A program made the position numbers and the translations under genes. From positions 38,390,943 through 38,454,942 of the forward strand of contig NC_083571.1 in the NCBI RefSeq assembly GCF_027579695.1: a DNA stretch of 64,000 bases, read 5' to 3'. Below, in pieces: positions 17,571 to 29,304 of this stretch (positions within the stretch are counted from its first letter, which is position 1; each line of letters starts with the position of its first letter). The DNA comes from Neoarius graeffei. Lineage: Eukaryota > Chordata > Actinopteri > Siluriformes > Ariidae. Under the pieces are notes generated by a model. That model did no database searches, was not told where the DNA came from, and worked only from the letters and a program-made list of their open reading frames with translations.

Positions 17571-17965
17571 GAGAGAACGTTGCAGAACCAACAGCACACA
17601 ATACACACATCAGTATAGCCTTAATTACTGCATGACTGGGTGTGCAAAAGATTTATAAAGTTAATTCCCATAGAATTTACCAAATCTTTAAGAATTTATT
17701 TCCGGATGTTTGGTGCAGGTCATGTTTTTCTCTCTCTTCTGATTTGGATCAGATTTTAAAAAGTGATGCACTATTACAGGGTGAGAATCAAGTTCAATCC
17801 TCATTATATGATGAAAGTAATTACAGTTTCTTGTATTCTCTTGGATTTATCTGCATTTACTCCTTTCCATTTCTGCTGACGGAGCTGACACTGAGATGTG
17901 TGTCTCCTCAATTCTGCCCTGAATCCTGATGTTATGAAATAATAAAGTTTTGAGCATTGCTCTTG
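17571..17965 (+). terminator. itln: Intelectin 3' UTR and poly(A) signal
   Basis: After the stop at 17568-17570 a 3' UTR of about 0.4 kb leads to AATAAA at 17941-17946, followed by a GT-rich stretch (CTTGGGTGTTGGTC). This is a normal vertebrate cleavage and polyadenylation region. Confidence 0.7.
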
Positions 17966-18425
17966 GGTGTTGGTCAGTGATTTATTTACAGAATGATTTA
18001 ACTGGTGAAAGTTTTAGTAATTAACTTGATGTCTGTATTAATAATATTTCTCACCACATGCACAAGAACAAGCCTGTAATTATTTTAGATCGAGTAAATA
18101 TTGATCTTGTAGCTTGTCATGATGGTCCTGTAACTGATCATATCATTACAATAGCATTACATAAAACCATACAGGAGCTGTAAAACACTGCGTTCTTCTA
18201 AATAAAAGGGATCAAACACGGTTTTAGTAACTGGCCTCATCGTCGCATGGGTTGGACAGAAATAAATTTAAAAATAAAAATAGTCACCAATGAAGTCATG
18301 AACTCCTCTTCAGCGTGTTCATTATACTGAATGTCCAAACAGATTCAACATGTATCACCTAGACAACTCATAACCACAAGATGTCAGCAGCAAATCCTTT
18401 AAGTCCTGTAAGTTATCATGGATTA
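17966..18425. other. No recognised gene
   Basis: AT-rich spacer between the intelectin poly(A) site and a Tc1 relic. No feature supported. Confidence 0.5.
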
Positions 18426-18712
18426 GATTTGTTTGTCCAGAACATCCCACAGATGCTTCAGCACCTTGAACTCTTTGTCATGTTCCTCAAACCATTCCTG
18501 AACATTTTTACTTGGTATGTAACAGTGTTCAGGTAGGTGATAAGTGTCAAAGTAACGTCCAGATGAATACCGGGACCCAAAGTTTCCAGCAGAACATTGT
18601 CCAGAGAATCACACTGCATCCACCAGCTCGCCTTCTTCCTAGAGTGTATCCTGGTACCATCTCTTCTCCAGGTAAGTGATTCACACACACCCCACTGTCC
18701 ACATGATGGAAA

Positions 18713-18747
<35 letters not shown>

Positions 18748-19015
18748 AAGATTAATCAGACCAGGTCTCCTTCTTCTATTGCTCTTTGGTCCAGTTGTGA
18801 TGCTCACATGTCCAGTGTAGGTGCTACAGTGGTGCACAGGGGTCAGTATGGGCCCTCTGACTGATCTGCAGCTACGCAGCTCCAAATGCAGCAAGCTGTG
18901 ATACTCTGGGTGTTCTGACTCCTTTCTGTGAGAGCCAGCATTCACTTCTTCAGCAGTTTGTAGCTCTTCTGTGGGATCGGCTCAGACAGGCTAGCCTTCA
19001 CTCCCTATGTGTATC
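18426..19015 (-). pseudogene. Tc1-like transposase relic
   Basis: On the minus strand I recognise in order VNAGSHRKESEHPEYHSLLH, LRSCRSVRGPILTPVHH, FHHVDSGVCVNHLPGEEMVP, GYTLGRRRAGGCSVILWTMF, CWKLWVPVFIWT, and later FRNGLRNMTKSSRC. They match in order the second half of a common fish Tc1 transposase (HHVDGRVRVRRLPGEEM, GGGSVMLWAMFCWETLGPGI). Frames change several times and a (TAAA)n microsatellite of about 45 bp (18707-18750) has grown inside it. No terminal repeats were found. Confidence 0.75.
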
Positions 19016-19168
19016 AATGAGCCATGGTACAGAAATACTGTGTTTTACACAGTGCATCTCTTACACCACTGCCTGCATTTTACTGGAAAATACACAGAAG
19101 CTTAATGTTTGATGTGTATTAATAGCCCATATTTAACAGTAATATTATAAAAGCATACACAATACATA

Positions 19169-19520
19169 AGGCGGCATGGTGGTGCAGTGGTCATCATTGT
19201 CACCTCACAGCAAGAAGGTTCTGGGTTTGAACCCCATGGCTGATGGGGGCCTTTCTGTGTGGAGTTTGCATGTTCTCCCTGTGTCTGCCTGGGTTTCCTC
19301 TGGGTGCTCCAGTTTCCCTCAGAGACATGCAGATTAGTTAAAATACCCAGCCACTAGGGTTGCACAAGCCAGTGTATACTTCGTGCTGGTCTCAAGCCCA
19401 GATAGATTGGGGAGGATTGCATCAGGAAGGACATCCAGTTTAAAACCTATGTCAAATCAAATGCGGAAAAGATCTGCTGCAGTGACCCCGAACAGGAGCA
19501 GCCAAAAGAAGAAGAAGACT
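19169..19520 (+). mobile_element. Chimeric SINE: tRNA-type head with an RTE-type tail
   Basis: The first about 165 bases match the window's main SINE head (GGCGGCATGGTGGTGCAGTGG to AGACATGCAG). The rest is different: GGGTTGCACAAGCCAGTG, GGAAGGACATCCAGT, then GAACAGGAGCAGCCAAAAG and (GAA)n. That last part matches the 3' end of the RTE LINE at 60496 read on the opposite strand (CTTTTGGCTGCTCCCGATTA). Sharing a LINE's 3' end is how SINEs borrow its reverse transcriptase. Confidence 0.75.
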
Positions 19521-19527
19521 ATTGATG

Positions 19528-20506
19528 GGTTTCAGTCACATGACTTTTCTTAGCGGTTTTATCTGAAGTGAAATAGCTTGTGGTCTAAATGGCTGTCGTA
19601 GTGCAAACAACTAGCAATAACTTATCAGAGTATGCTCATAATCTAGAAACCACTGCTCACTTCAGATATATTCAGAAGATTGCTATGTGCAATGGAATAG
19701 ACCCCTACAGTCTAGGAAAGAAGGATTTGTCATTCAACATCAAAAACTACCCTTCAGTTGCGTTCCCTGACATCTCGAACTATCTGGTGCTGCAGACATC
19801 CTTCTACGCCACAAAACTGTGGAAAGCATGGAAGAGTGTGGAGGGCTGCAAGTTGAAGTGTAAACAAACAACAGTTCGCTTGATTCTCACATGTGTTCGC
19901 TCTTATTCACAAAGATCATCAGAAACCCCTTTAAAGACCTGGATCTTAGTTAAACAAGATGGAGAAGTGATCACGGATCATTGTAACTGTATGGCTGAGT
20001 AAGAATTTTGTCACGACCTTCATGCATATGGACTTTGTGAGGAGTGAGGAGTAAACAAAGAAACAGCTGGGGACATTAGTGCTTCATGACTAAAAAAGTA
20101 CTGTCAAGTAATGACACATAGCAAGAAAAGTAATTGGAAAACACTAAGGACATAGCTGAGAGGGATATACAAACCTTTCACGATGTGATCACTGCAAACC
20201 TGAGCATTCTTCGACTCGGGTCCCTTTGATTTCAGTGAGAGGTTCAAAAGCCACCCTTCTCAACATCTTTTTGTGAAATCCTGTGTTCGTTCACCCTTTT
20301 TATTAGTTCACGGGGAACCCTGAAGAAACTTTTATCAGTTTCACAGTTTGAGTGATTCAAACAACCTAAAACAACACAAGTGTAAGGCATTTTTCATGCA
20401 AGCAATGCACCTTCTCCATAAAAATGCTTTGTCAACTGAGCTTTGGTAGACCACCAGCTAAAGTTTTGAATAACTAATGAGGTGGAAGTGATGTCACGTG
20501 AAACCC
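19528..20506 (+). mobile_element. ISL2EU-type DNA transposon relic, copy 1
   Basis: Ends GGGTTTCAGTCACATGAC and GATGTCACGTGAAACCC form imperfect inverted repeats. The frame from 19589 reads MAVVVQTTSNNLSEYAHNLE, then YIQKIAMCNGIDPYSLGKKD and FPDISNYLVLQTSFYATKLW, with later [20 protein letters not shown] and CMA. This is the N-terminal and SWIM-like zinc (CNCMAG) region of the teleost YqaJ-nuclease proteins carried by ISL2EU elements. The segment between KSVEG and KLKCKQTT that is present in copy 2 (57830-57950) is missing here, and the YqaJ nuclease domain is absent. It is a non-autonomous relic. Confidence 0.7.
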
Positions 20507-20694
20507 AGCAATAAAAGCATACACAAGGGCTGGCTGTTAATTTTACAGCAAAAATATGACTGAGTGTCTTTCTGTTTTACTGAACATGACTGTAAATAAT
20601 CCACAGTCTGTAAAATATACAGACAGGGAATTCATGTGATAAACTGTGCTTAATGAACCTTTTATTGAGTCAGACAGTAAAACACGGAACCTTA

Positions 20695-21959
20695 TGGCCC
20701 TTTTCCACTACCCTTTTTCAGCTCACTTCAGTTCGCTTCAGCTCACTTCAGCCCGACACGGCTCGCATTTCGACTACCAAAAACCAGCACGACTCAGCTC
20801 GTTTCAGCCCTGCTTAGCCCCTAAAACTCGCACCGTTTTGGAGTGGGGCTGAAGCGAGCCAAGCCGTGCCGAGTGAGGCTGGAGGCGTGAGCAGACACTC
20901 CCCTGTGCACTGATTGGTGAGGAGGAGTGTCCTCACATGCCCACACACGCCCCGCGAGCGCGCTGGGATCTGTAAACACCGCAAACCCGGAAGAAGAATA
21001 ATTATGAATTACGAGAATTTCTGAAGCCTTATGCGCCTCGCCTCATCTATACGCTCTTGCCAGTATCTGTTGGCGTTGTCGGTGACAACAAGCCACAGCA
21101 CCAAGACCAGCAACACTAACGACTCCATGTCCTCCATGTTTATTGTTTACTATTCGGGTCGTGAGACTACCACTTAAAAGCTCACTGAATCAGTGACATA
21201 CAGAGCATCGTGGGAGTTCGCGGAGCGCAAGGCTTGTCGTATGCCCTTCAAATAATGCGCGCAGTAGGCTATTGATGTTTTATTATGAGCCATGTACAGT
21301 ATGTCGCCTAATGTTTTTTTGTTTCTGAGTTACATGTTCGTTTGAAGGACTTAATGTACAAAATAACATAGTTGCACCCCGGAGTGTTGAAATTGGTAAA
21401 CACAGTGCATTCAGTGAGGTTTGCACCGCCCTCCTTTTATTTCTGACTCTTCCTGTCACCGTTGCAACCTCTGAGCGCTCATTCGTATGCCATTCAAATA
21501 ATGTGCGCAGTATAGGCTATTGATGTTTTATTATGAGCCATGTACAGTATCCTAATGTTTTTTGTTTCTGAGTTACATGTTCGTTTGAAGGACTTGATGT
21601 ACTAAATAACATAGTTGCACCCGGTAGTGCTGAAATTGATAAACACCGCAGTTGCGGACATTTTGTAGCCTAAAATGATGTTATGATAAGCTTTAATAAA
21701 GGGCCTGGTCATTTGCCCCGCCCCCGGCCCGGCTCTGACTTGTTCCGCCACTGTCACTGATGTCACTGTTTGCGCTGCTTAACGACATCACGTGACGTCC
21801 ACCCACTTTCGCTAACTCCACCCAATGTGTCCACCCACTTCCAGCCAGCACGGTTCAGCGCGGTTGTAGTCGAAATGCAACTTCAATAGCCCCGCTCAGC
21901 TCGACTCAGCTCGACTCGGCACGGCACGGCTCAGCCGCGTTTGTAGTGGAAAAGCGGCA
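20695..21959. mobile_element. PIF/Harbinger-like non-autonomous element
   Basis: Ends TGGCCCTTTTCCACTAC and GTAGTGGAAAAGCGGCA are inverted repeats with two mismatches, flanked by TTA (20692-20694 and 21960-21962), the usual Harbinger target length. The paralogous block at 63355 lacks the whole 1.27 kb, which confirms both ends. Subterminal arrays of CTCRCTTCAGC-type motifs occur at both ends. No transposase is encoded. An internal direct duplication covers 21239-21403 and 21484-21650. Confidence 0.8.
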
Positions 21960-22175
21960 TTAGACAGACTCAAACCCTCAACCTCACTGAACCTCCCTGG
22001 TGCTTTATTTACTTTGGCATGCACATGACATAGCATGTGATCCTCACAACTTCCACTGCAGCAGCAGGAGGAGGAACCAGAAGTGTTTCTCATGGATGTG
22101 GAAAAAAAGGGGAAAAGACGAAATCTGTGGAACTGGAAAAGCAGGCCGGAAAATATGTGAACGATATGGGATCAA

Positions 22176-23782
22176 CAGTGGTGCTTGAAAGTTTGTGAAC
22201 CCTTTAGAATTTTCTCTATTTCTGCATAAACATAACCTAAAATCTCATCAGATTTTCACACAAGTCCTAAAAGTAGACAAAGAGAACCCGGTTAAATAAA
22301 TGAGATAAAAATATTATACTTGGTTATTTATTTATTGAGGAAAATAATCCAATATTACATATCTGTGAGTGGCAAAAGTGTGTGAATATTTGCTTTCAGT
22401 ATCTGGTATGATCCCCTTGTGCAGCAATAACTGCAACTGAACATTTCCAGTAACTGTTGATCAGTCCTGTACACTGGCTTGGAGGAATTTTAGCCCATTC
22501 CTCCATACAGAATAGCTTCAACTCTGGGATGTTGGTGGGTTTCCTCATATGAACTGCTCACTTCAGGTCCTTCCACAACATTTTGTTTGGATTAAGGTCA
22601 GGACTTTGACTTGGCCATTCCAAAACATTAACTTTATTATTCTTTAATGATTCTTTGGTAGAACAACTTCTGTGCTTAGGGTCGTTGTCTTGCTGCATGA
22701 CCCACCTTCTCTTGAGATTCAGTTCATGGACAGATGTCCTGACATTTTCTTTTAGAATCTGCTGGTATAATTCAGAATTCATTGTTCCATCAATGATGGC
22801 AAGCTGTCCTGGCCCAGATGCAGCAAAACAGGCCCAAACCATGATACTACCACCACCATGTTTCACAGATGGGATAAGGTTCTTATGCTGGAATGCAGTG
22901 ATTTCCTTTCTCCAAACATAATGCTTCTCATTTAAACCAAAAAGTTCTAATTTGGTCTCATCCATCCACAAAATATTTTTCAATAGCCTTCTGGCTTGTC
23001 CATGTGATCTTTAGCAAACTGCAGACGAGCAACAATGTTCTTTTTGGAGAGCAGTGGCTTTCTCCTTGCAACCCTGTCATGCACACCACTGTTGTTTAGT
23101 GTTGTCCTGATGGTGGACTTATGAACATTAACATTAGCCAATGTGAGAGAGGCCTTCAGTTGCTTAGAAGTTACCCTGGGGTCCTTTGTGACCTCACCGA
23201 CTATTACATGCCTTGCTCTTGGAGTGATCTTTGTTGGTCGACCACTCCTGGGGAGGGTAAAAATGGTCTTGAATTTCCTCCATTTGTACACAATCTGTCT
23301 GACTGTGGATTGGTGGAGTCCAAACTCTTTAGAGATGGTTTTGTAATCTTTTCCAGCCTGATGAGTATCAGCAAGCCTTTTTCTGAGGTCCTCAGAAATC
23401 TCCTTTCTTCGTGCCATGACACACCCACAAACATGTCTTGTGAAGATCAGGCTTTGATAGATCCCTGTTCTTTCAATAAAACAGGATGTCCACTCACACC
23501 TGATTGTCATCCCATTGATTGAAAACACCTGACTCTAATTTCACCTTCAAATTAACTGCTAATCCTAGAGGTTCACATACTTTTGCCACTCACATATATG
23601 TAATATTGGAATATTTTCCTCAATAAATAAATGACCAAGGATAATATTTTTGTCTCATTTGTTTAACTGGGTTCTCTTTATCTACTTTTAGGACTTGTGT
23701 GAAAATCTGATGATGTTTTAGGTCATATTTATGCAGAAATATAGAAAATTCTAAGGGGTTCACAAACTTTCAAGCACCACTG
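22176..23782 (-). mobile_element. Tc1-like transposon inserted in the duplicated exon
   Basis: Ends CAGTGGTGCTTGAAAGTTTG and CAAACTTTCAAGCACCACTG form inverted repeats of roughly 200 bp. A second repeat (GTGAGTGGCAAAAGT/ GTTCACATACTTTTGCCACT) lies about 190 bases in, giving the IR/DR layout of Sleeping Beauty-like Tc1 elements. The right side is flanked by TA; the left dinucleotide is now AA. The empty site in the paralogue reads GGGATCTAAAAGCC. Confidence 0.9.
22558..23417 (-). pseudogene. Tc1 transposase, split and catalytically dead
   Basis: The N-terminal part (23417 to 22980) starts MARRKEISEDLRKRLADTHQ with a paired-like helix-turn-helix (YKTISKEFGLHQSTVRQIVY) and an AT-hook-like SGRPTK. 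The C-terminal part (22983 to 22558) begins at MKNILWMDETKLELFG with the first catalytic Asp and has HGGGSIMVWACF and QQDNDPKH (second Asp). The two parts are in different frames. The third catalytic position reads SPDLNPNKMLW where SPDLNPIEMLW is expected, so the Glu is lost. The end of the protein is cut short. Confidence 0.88.
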
Positions 23783-24299
23783 TAAAAGCCAATGTGGAGC
23801 TGTTCTTCTAGCATTAATCGCGGTGATTTTCACCGTTTCCGTTTCATCTCTCTGGTCATAGCTGGATTGTAAGTAAACACCGTGCACGTGCGCTTCCCAA
23901 ATCCATAACATCAACACACACGGCTGTGTAAAATACTCTAAATTTACACACAGAGTGATATAAATAGAGAGGGAGGGCTTTATCACTGTGTGGCAGTGGG
24001 CTGTGTGGCTGAGCGTCAGTCTGTGAATGGAGGGCGTCGTCAGGGAAGGTGAGTGGTCATATCGTTACACCTGTTGTCAATTAACGTGTGTTTGTGTCTC
24101 CTCCAGTGACCATGCCCTGTAAAAGAGAGTGAGAAGGGGAGGTTGGCGCCGAGGGCTTGATCTTAGCCTGTGTGTGTGTGAGAGAGGGTTTGAGTTGTGT
24201 GCTGAAAAGGAACAACAAAGATAATTAAGACGCAAGCAACCGCCTGCCATGCTTCTGTCCTCCACCCATATCAGGGTCTCTCTACAGTGGTGCCGAAAC

Positions 24300-25270
24300 C
24301 CGGGAGAGTGCAGAATGGAACAGCCCCATGGAGTCCTCTCTGTTCAAGGACCTGATCCATGCTCTTGCCACACCCCAGCAGAACCAGCACCAAGTGCTGA
24401 TCGCCCTCTGAAAGGAGCAAGGACAATGGTTTGAAGCCTTGGTGCTGGCCCAACAGGAAGACTGCCAGGTATTCTGGCACCTGCTCACATCAGCAGGGTC
24501 CATGACCGCCACCGGAGTGGACCCTCCCCACCTCACCCTAACAAAAATGGGTCCGCATGATGATCTGGAAGCCTTCCTCGCACTCTTTGAGCAAGGCGTG
24601 GGGTTGGCCGGTTGACCAGCACGCAGCGTGCCTCCTCCCCCTACTGATGGGCGAGGCGCAGCTGGCTGCACTGCAGCTCCACGCCAACAACCAGCTCGTG
24701 TACGCAGACCTCCGACGAGCCATCCTCCAGCGTGTTGGCCGCTCCCCAGAGCAATAGTGGCAGTGCTTCCGCTCACTGTGCTTGGAGGAGGTCGGCAGAC
24801 CTTTCGCGTTCGGGCAACAACTCCGGTACACCTGCTGGCGGTGGCTGAGAGCAGACAATCACAATGCCGAGGGAGTGATCGACCTGGTGACACTGGAACA
24901 ATTCATCGCATGACTTCCGGAAGGAATAGCAGAGTGGGTCCAGTGTCATCACCCAGTGTCGCTGGACCAAGTTATCAAGCTGGCAGAGGACCACAGTGAC
25001 AGTTCCAATGGCAGGAAGGCGTGTCTCCTTTTCTCCTCTCTCTTCTCTCTCTCCCTCTCCCTCTGCTTCCCGTCCTTGCCCCTCCCCCCAGCTGGCCCGG
25101 CACACCTGTGGTGTCCTCCCATTTTCCACTTCCTTGTCTGCTTCTCCTCCCCTCTGGGTGAGTGATGTCCATAACACCGGTGCAGAGGGAGAGCCTGGGC
25201 CAGTGTGCCAGCGCTGCAGGGAGTCGGGACATCTCCAACATCAGTGCTCTGCGATGGAGGTGGGCGTGGT
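24300..25270 (+). pseudogene. gag region of Gypsy fossil A
   Basis: This part carries a gag-like region with a zinc knuckle of the C-X2-C-X4-H-X4-C kind near its end (VCQRCRESGHLQHQC). It is a decayed coding region belonging to the fossil retrotransposon at 23989-29619. Confidence 0.75.
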
Positions 25271-25299
25271 GGACACTCAAACTGGTGAAAAGATATCAC

Positions 25300-25838
25300 A
25301 GTTATTAATTCCAAAGAGCTGCTGGGAACTCATATTCCAGGTGCCTCACTTTAATCCCATGGCCGGACACTTAGGGCAGGATAAAACACTAGCCCGAATA
25401 ATGGTCCAGTTCTATTGGCCAGAGATTCACGGGGATGTCCGTCGATGCTGTGCGGCATGCTGCAAATGCCAATTAGTAAATCTTGTGGCTACTCCAAAAG
25501 CGCCTTTGCGCCCTCTCCCCTTAATCGAGACACCTTTTGAAAGAATTAGGATGGATCTCGTCGGGCCATTAGATCAGTCAGCATGGGGATATCGCTTTAT
25601 TTTAGTTCTGGTGGACTATGCAACGTGATACCCAGAAGCAGTGCCTCTCTGCAATATCTCAGCATGCAGTATTGCAGAAGGGCTCTTCCGCTTTATCTCC
25701 CAGGTCGGGATTCCGAAAGAAATCCTGACAGACCAAGGCACTTCATTCATGTCACGCACACTGCGCGAGCTGTATGGGTTACTGCGGATTAAGCCTATCT
25801 GCACCAGTGTCTATCACCCACAAACTGATGGCTTAGTG
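25300..25838 (+). pseudogene. Integrase region of Gypsy fossil A
   Basis: The region shows an HHCC zinc-binding part (MAGHLGQDKT, CAACCKCQLVN) and the start of the catalytic core (MDLVGPLDQS, FILVLVDYAT, ILTDQGTSF). It precedes the reverse transcriptase, the order seen in Gmr1-type elements. An inserted hAT interrupts it at 25839; further integrase sequence lies at 27281-28000. Confidence 0.85.
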
Positions 25839-26174
25839 CAGGGGTGGCCAACCAGTTGGAGACCAAGAGCCACATTTTTTTACTGTATTACCACAAAGAG
25901 CCACATCATACACATGGGCACACGAACATCACCCATCTCTTCCTCTCTCTCTCACACACACACACACGCACGCACACCTCTGCTCAGCCAGATTAATAGT
26001 AAATGTCACACACCAACATATTTACTCCTACAGTACTAAGACCACAGGCTGAGGCCAGTCATTTTTAACAATGAACGTTGTGTGCACTTACTATGCATGC
26101 TGCTTAGTGGGACTCATGGCATTACCAAAAAAAAGCCACACCATACACATGACCTCACATGAACATCGCCCCCC

Positions 26175-26212
<38 letters not shown>

Positions 26213-27272
26213 GACACACACACTCACGCACCTCTGCTCAGCCAGATTAATAGTAAATGTCACACGCCAACATGAGAGAAATTTACTCCTTCAGTCAGTA
26301 CTAATACCACAGGCCAGTCATTTACAGCAATCAATATTGTGTGCACTTACTATGCATGTTGCTTAGTGGGACTTCTGACATTCCTTGCCTTGAACAATCC
26401 TCTTCAAATCTGCCTTGTATTCCGTCGTTGCCACTCGAAGCAGTTCTTTCACATGGGTTTCAGTCAGAACAGAACGATGCTTTGACTTCACGTGTTTCAT
26501 GGTAGAGAACACAGACTCGCAGACGTATGTTGACCCAAACATTGACAGTATCTTAAGCGCAGCCTGTTTCACATTCGGGTATTTTTCCAATGGCACACTT
26601 TTCCAAAACTCAATGGTGCCTTCCCTCAAAACAGGTTTCAGTTGCTCTTCCTCACGAAGATCGATCATCTCCAACTCAGCCGCAGCCTCATCTGTGACAA
26701 GCGGGGCTTTCAAACAGTCCATCTCCGCATTGAATGGGTCGACGAGGAACGTAATCTGTGGCCTTTTCAGTTGTATATCACGGAACCGGGTTACAAAGCT
26801 TTCGTGCAGGTTTTCAATTAGTGTTGCATATCTGGCTCCTTGCTTATTCAGGGAGGCGGGAAGCTTTGAAATGAGCTAATGACAACTGACATATAAGGCA
26901 GAATGGCTTGCCATTATGTTCAACAAAAAAGTATAAACTCTCCCACTCTGTTAAAAATGTCCTATGTTCGTCTTCATATTTTCGTTTTGCTGTGCATTTT
27001 TTCATTGCCATTTTGAGAGGCTGCTTGACACAAGATACACCTTGCCCAAAAACTTAGCGATTATCTCACGCACATGCGCATTTGACATGGCCTGAAAATA
27101 CCGTAATATACCCAAGCAAAGCGAAGATGCATTTGACGAAAATACCATACTGAACTCAAGCAAAGCGCACACGCACATAAAAAAACCACAAACTTCGATA
27201 TGAATGTAAGAGCCGCATGACACCGGGCAAAGAGCCGCATGCGGCTCGCGAGCCGCGGGTTGGCCACCCAAG
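25839..27272 (-). mobile_element. hAT (Charlie-like) transposon inserted in Gypsy fossil A
   Basis: Ends CAGGGGTGGCCAACCAG and CGCGGGTTGGCCACCCAAG are inverted repeats. A perfect 8-bp duplication GCTTAGTG lies at 25831-25838 and 27273-27280. Further GAGCCRCAT-type motifs sit inside both ends. An internal direct duplication of about 240 bp (25893-26120 and 26137-26372) contains (CT)n and (CA)n tracts. Only the last third of a transposase remains. Confidence 0.9.
26363..26874 (-). pseudogene. hAT-Charlie transposase C-terminal part
   Basis: On the minus strand an open frame of about 170 codons reads LISKLPASLNKQGARYATLI, ENLHESFVTRFRDIQLKRPQ, ITFLVDPFNAEMDCLKAPLV, and then FGSTYVCESVFSTMKHVKSK with HRSVLTETHVKELLRVATTE. 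The FGSTYxCExxFSxMKxxKSKxRSxLT block is the hAT dimerisation domain, close to EPM2AIP1/GTF2IRD2-like hAT proteins. The upstream catalytic portion has been lost, and a stop precedes LISKL. It cannot transpose alone. Confidence 0.85.
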
Positions 27273-27280
27273 GCTTAGTG

Positions 27281-28060
27281 GAACGTTTTAATTGAAATCT
27301 CAAAAATATATTTTGGAAGTTCGTAAGCGAAGATGCACATAATTGGGATAAGTGGCTCGAGCCCCTGTTATTTGCAGTACGAGAGGTCCCGCAAGCCTCC
27401 ACAGGTTTTTCACCGTTTGAATTATTATATGGGCATAAGCCGCATGGCATTTTGGACGTGCTTACATGAAAATTGGGAGGAGGGACCTTCATCTAGGAAG
27501 AATGAAATTCAATATGTTCTCGACCTGTGTGCCAAACTCCATACACTCACGCACTTAACCCAGGAGAATTTGTGGCAGGCGCAAAACCATCAAGTCCGAC
27601 TGTATGACAGGGGCACGCACCTTAGGGAGTTCACACTGGGAGACAAAGTACTCGTATTACTGCCCACATCAAGCTCCAAATTGATCTCCAAGTGGCGAGG
27701 GCCCTTCGAGATCACACGGCGAGTCAGGGACGTCGACTATGAGGTGAGGCAAACGGACAGGGGTGGGGCATTGCAAATTTACCACCTAAATCTATTAAAA
27801 CGTTGGAATGAGGAGGTCCCCGTGGCGTTGGTGTCAGTAATCCCGGAGAAGGCAGAGCTGGGGTCAGAGGTTCAAAAAAGAAAATTGGCATCGCCCACCA
27901 CTCCGGTCCCCTGTGGAGACCACCTCTCCCTGGCCCAACTCACGGAGGTAGCCCAGTTGCAGAAAGAATGTTTTCATGTTTTCACCCCTGCCTGGCCGCA
28001 CCCACCTCATAGAACACCACATTGAGATGCCCCCAGGGGTGGTAGTGTGCAGCTGCCCTT
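27281..28060 (+). pseudogene. Integrase C-terminal region of Gypsy fossil A
   Basis: Contains the integrase tail with LREFTLGDKVLVLLPTSSS, KWRGPFEITRRVRDVDYEVR and LQIYHLNLLKRWNE, a known Gypsy integrase C-terminal pattern (GDKVxxxxP, then KxxGPFxI). Coding is decayed. Confidence 0.8.
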
Positions 28061-28085
28061 ACTGCCTGCCTGAACACAAAAAAAG

Positions 28086-29304
28086 GTGGTCCGGAATGAA
28101 CTTGAAGCCATGCTCGAAATGGGCATAATTGAGGAGTCCCACAGTGACTGGAGCAGCCCAGTCGGTCGATCCGGTTCTGTTTGGACTATAGGAAAGTCAA
28201 CGCGGTGTCTAAATTTGACACGTACCAAAATGCCTCGCATTGACGAGCTGCTCGATCGATTAGGCACTGCTTGTTTTTATTCAACACTGGATTTAATATT
28301 GGCAGATCCCCTTGACTCCTCTGTCCCGAGAGAAAATGGCCTTTTCCACACCGTGTGGCTTACACCAACTTGTCACACTTCCTTTTGGGTTGTTTAGGGT
28401 GCCCACTACATTCCAGAGGCTTATGGACAGGGTCCTCCACCCCCACATCACCTATGCAGTCGTGTATCTCGAAGATATTATCATCTACAGCAATAACTGG
28501 CCACGGCACCTTGAACACCTTAGGGCCGTCCTAAAGTCACTGAGGTGGGCGGGTCTCACAGCTAACCCAAAGAAGTGTACAATTGGGTGGGTGGAAGTGC
28601 GGTACCTGGGTTTCCACTTAGGCCATGGGCAGGTGCGTCCCCAAATTAATAAAACGGCAGCGATTGCAGCCTGCTCGAGACCAAAAACCAAAAAAGGGGT
28701 GAGACAGTTCCTGAGACTGGCTGGCTACTATCATAGGTTCATACCTAATTATTTGGATGTCACCAGCCTGCTGACTGATCTCACTAAAAAGGGAGCACCA
28801 GATCTGGTCCAGTGGATGGAGCAATGCCAACAGGCTTTCTCTAGGGTAAAGGCTGCACTGTGTGGGGGGCCACTGTTACACTCCCCTGACTTTTCTCTCC
28901 CCTATATTTTACAGACAGATGCATTGGACAGAGGGCTGGGGGCCGTTCTGTCCCAGAAGGTAGATGGGGAGGAGTGTCCTGTGCTGTACCTTAGCCGGAA
29001 GCTGTCAATGCAGGAAGGCAGGTACAGTACGATAGAGAAAGAGTGCCTAGCCATCAAGTGGGCGGTCCTCGCCCTCCCGTACTACCTCCTAGGATGCCCT
29101 TTCACCCTCTGTTCGGACCACGCGCCCCTCCAGTGGCTCCACTGCATGAAGGATGCCAACGTGTGGATCACCCGTTGGTATCTTGCCCTCCAGCCATTTA
29201 AATTCAAGGTGGTCCACAGGCCGGGGGCGCAGATGGTGGTGGCGGACTTCCTGTCCCATCAAGGGGGGGGAGTCTGCTGCGGGCCGGACGGCTCCCCAGC
29301 CTGA
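28086..29304 (+). pseudogene. Reverse transcriptase and RNase H region of Gypsy fossil A
   Basis: Reverse transcriptase motifs (HPHITYAVVYLEDIIIYSNN, LGFHLGHGQVRPQINKT) and the connection and RNase H region (LQTDALDRGLGAVLSQ, YSTIEKECLAIKWAV, FTLCSDHAPLQWL) occur in order. They lie downstream of the integrase. The region is decayed. Confidence 0.85.

Larger units (their letters stand above)
22092..23875 (+). pseudogene. Duplicate first exon of an unidentified membrane protein, broken
   Basis: This is a paralogue of the exon at 63501-63663. The first half (22092-22175) starts ATGGATGTGGAAAAAAAGG, where small insertions have shifted the frame. A Tc1 (22176-23782) lies exactly in the middle, and the second half (23785-23875) holds GGAGCTGTTCTTCTAGCATT, TCATAGCTGGATT and the donor GTAAGTAAAC. 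The broken frame and the insertion make it non-functional as a protein start. Confidence 0.8.

Noticed and set aside
24975-25314. Overlapping frames on the minus strand in the gag region of Gypsy fossil A
   Set aside because: GC-rich shadow frames of the retroelement, with no conserved features.
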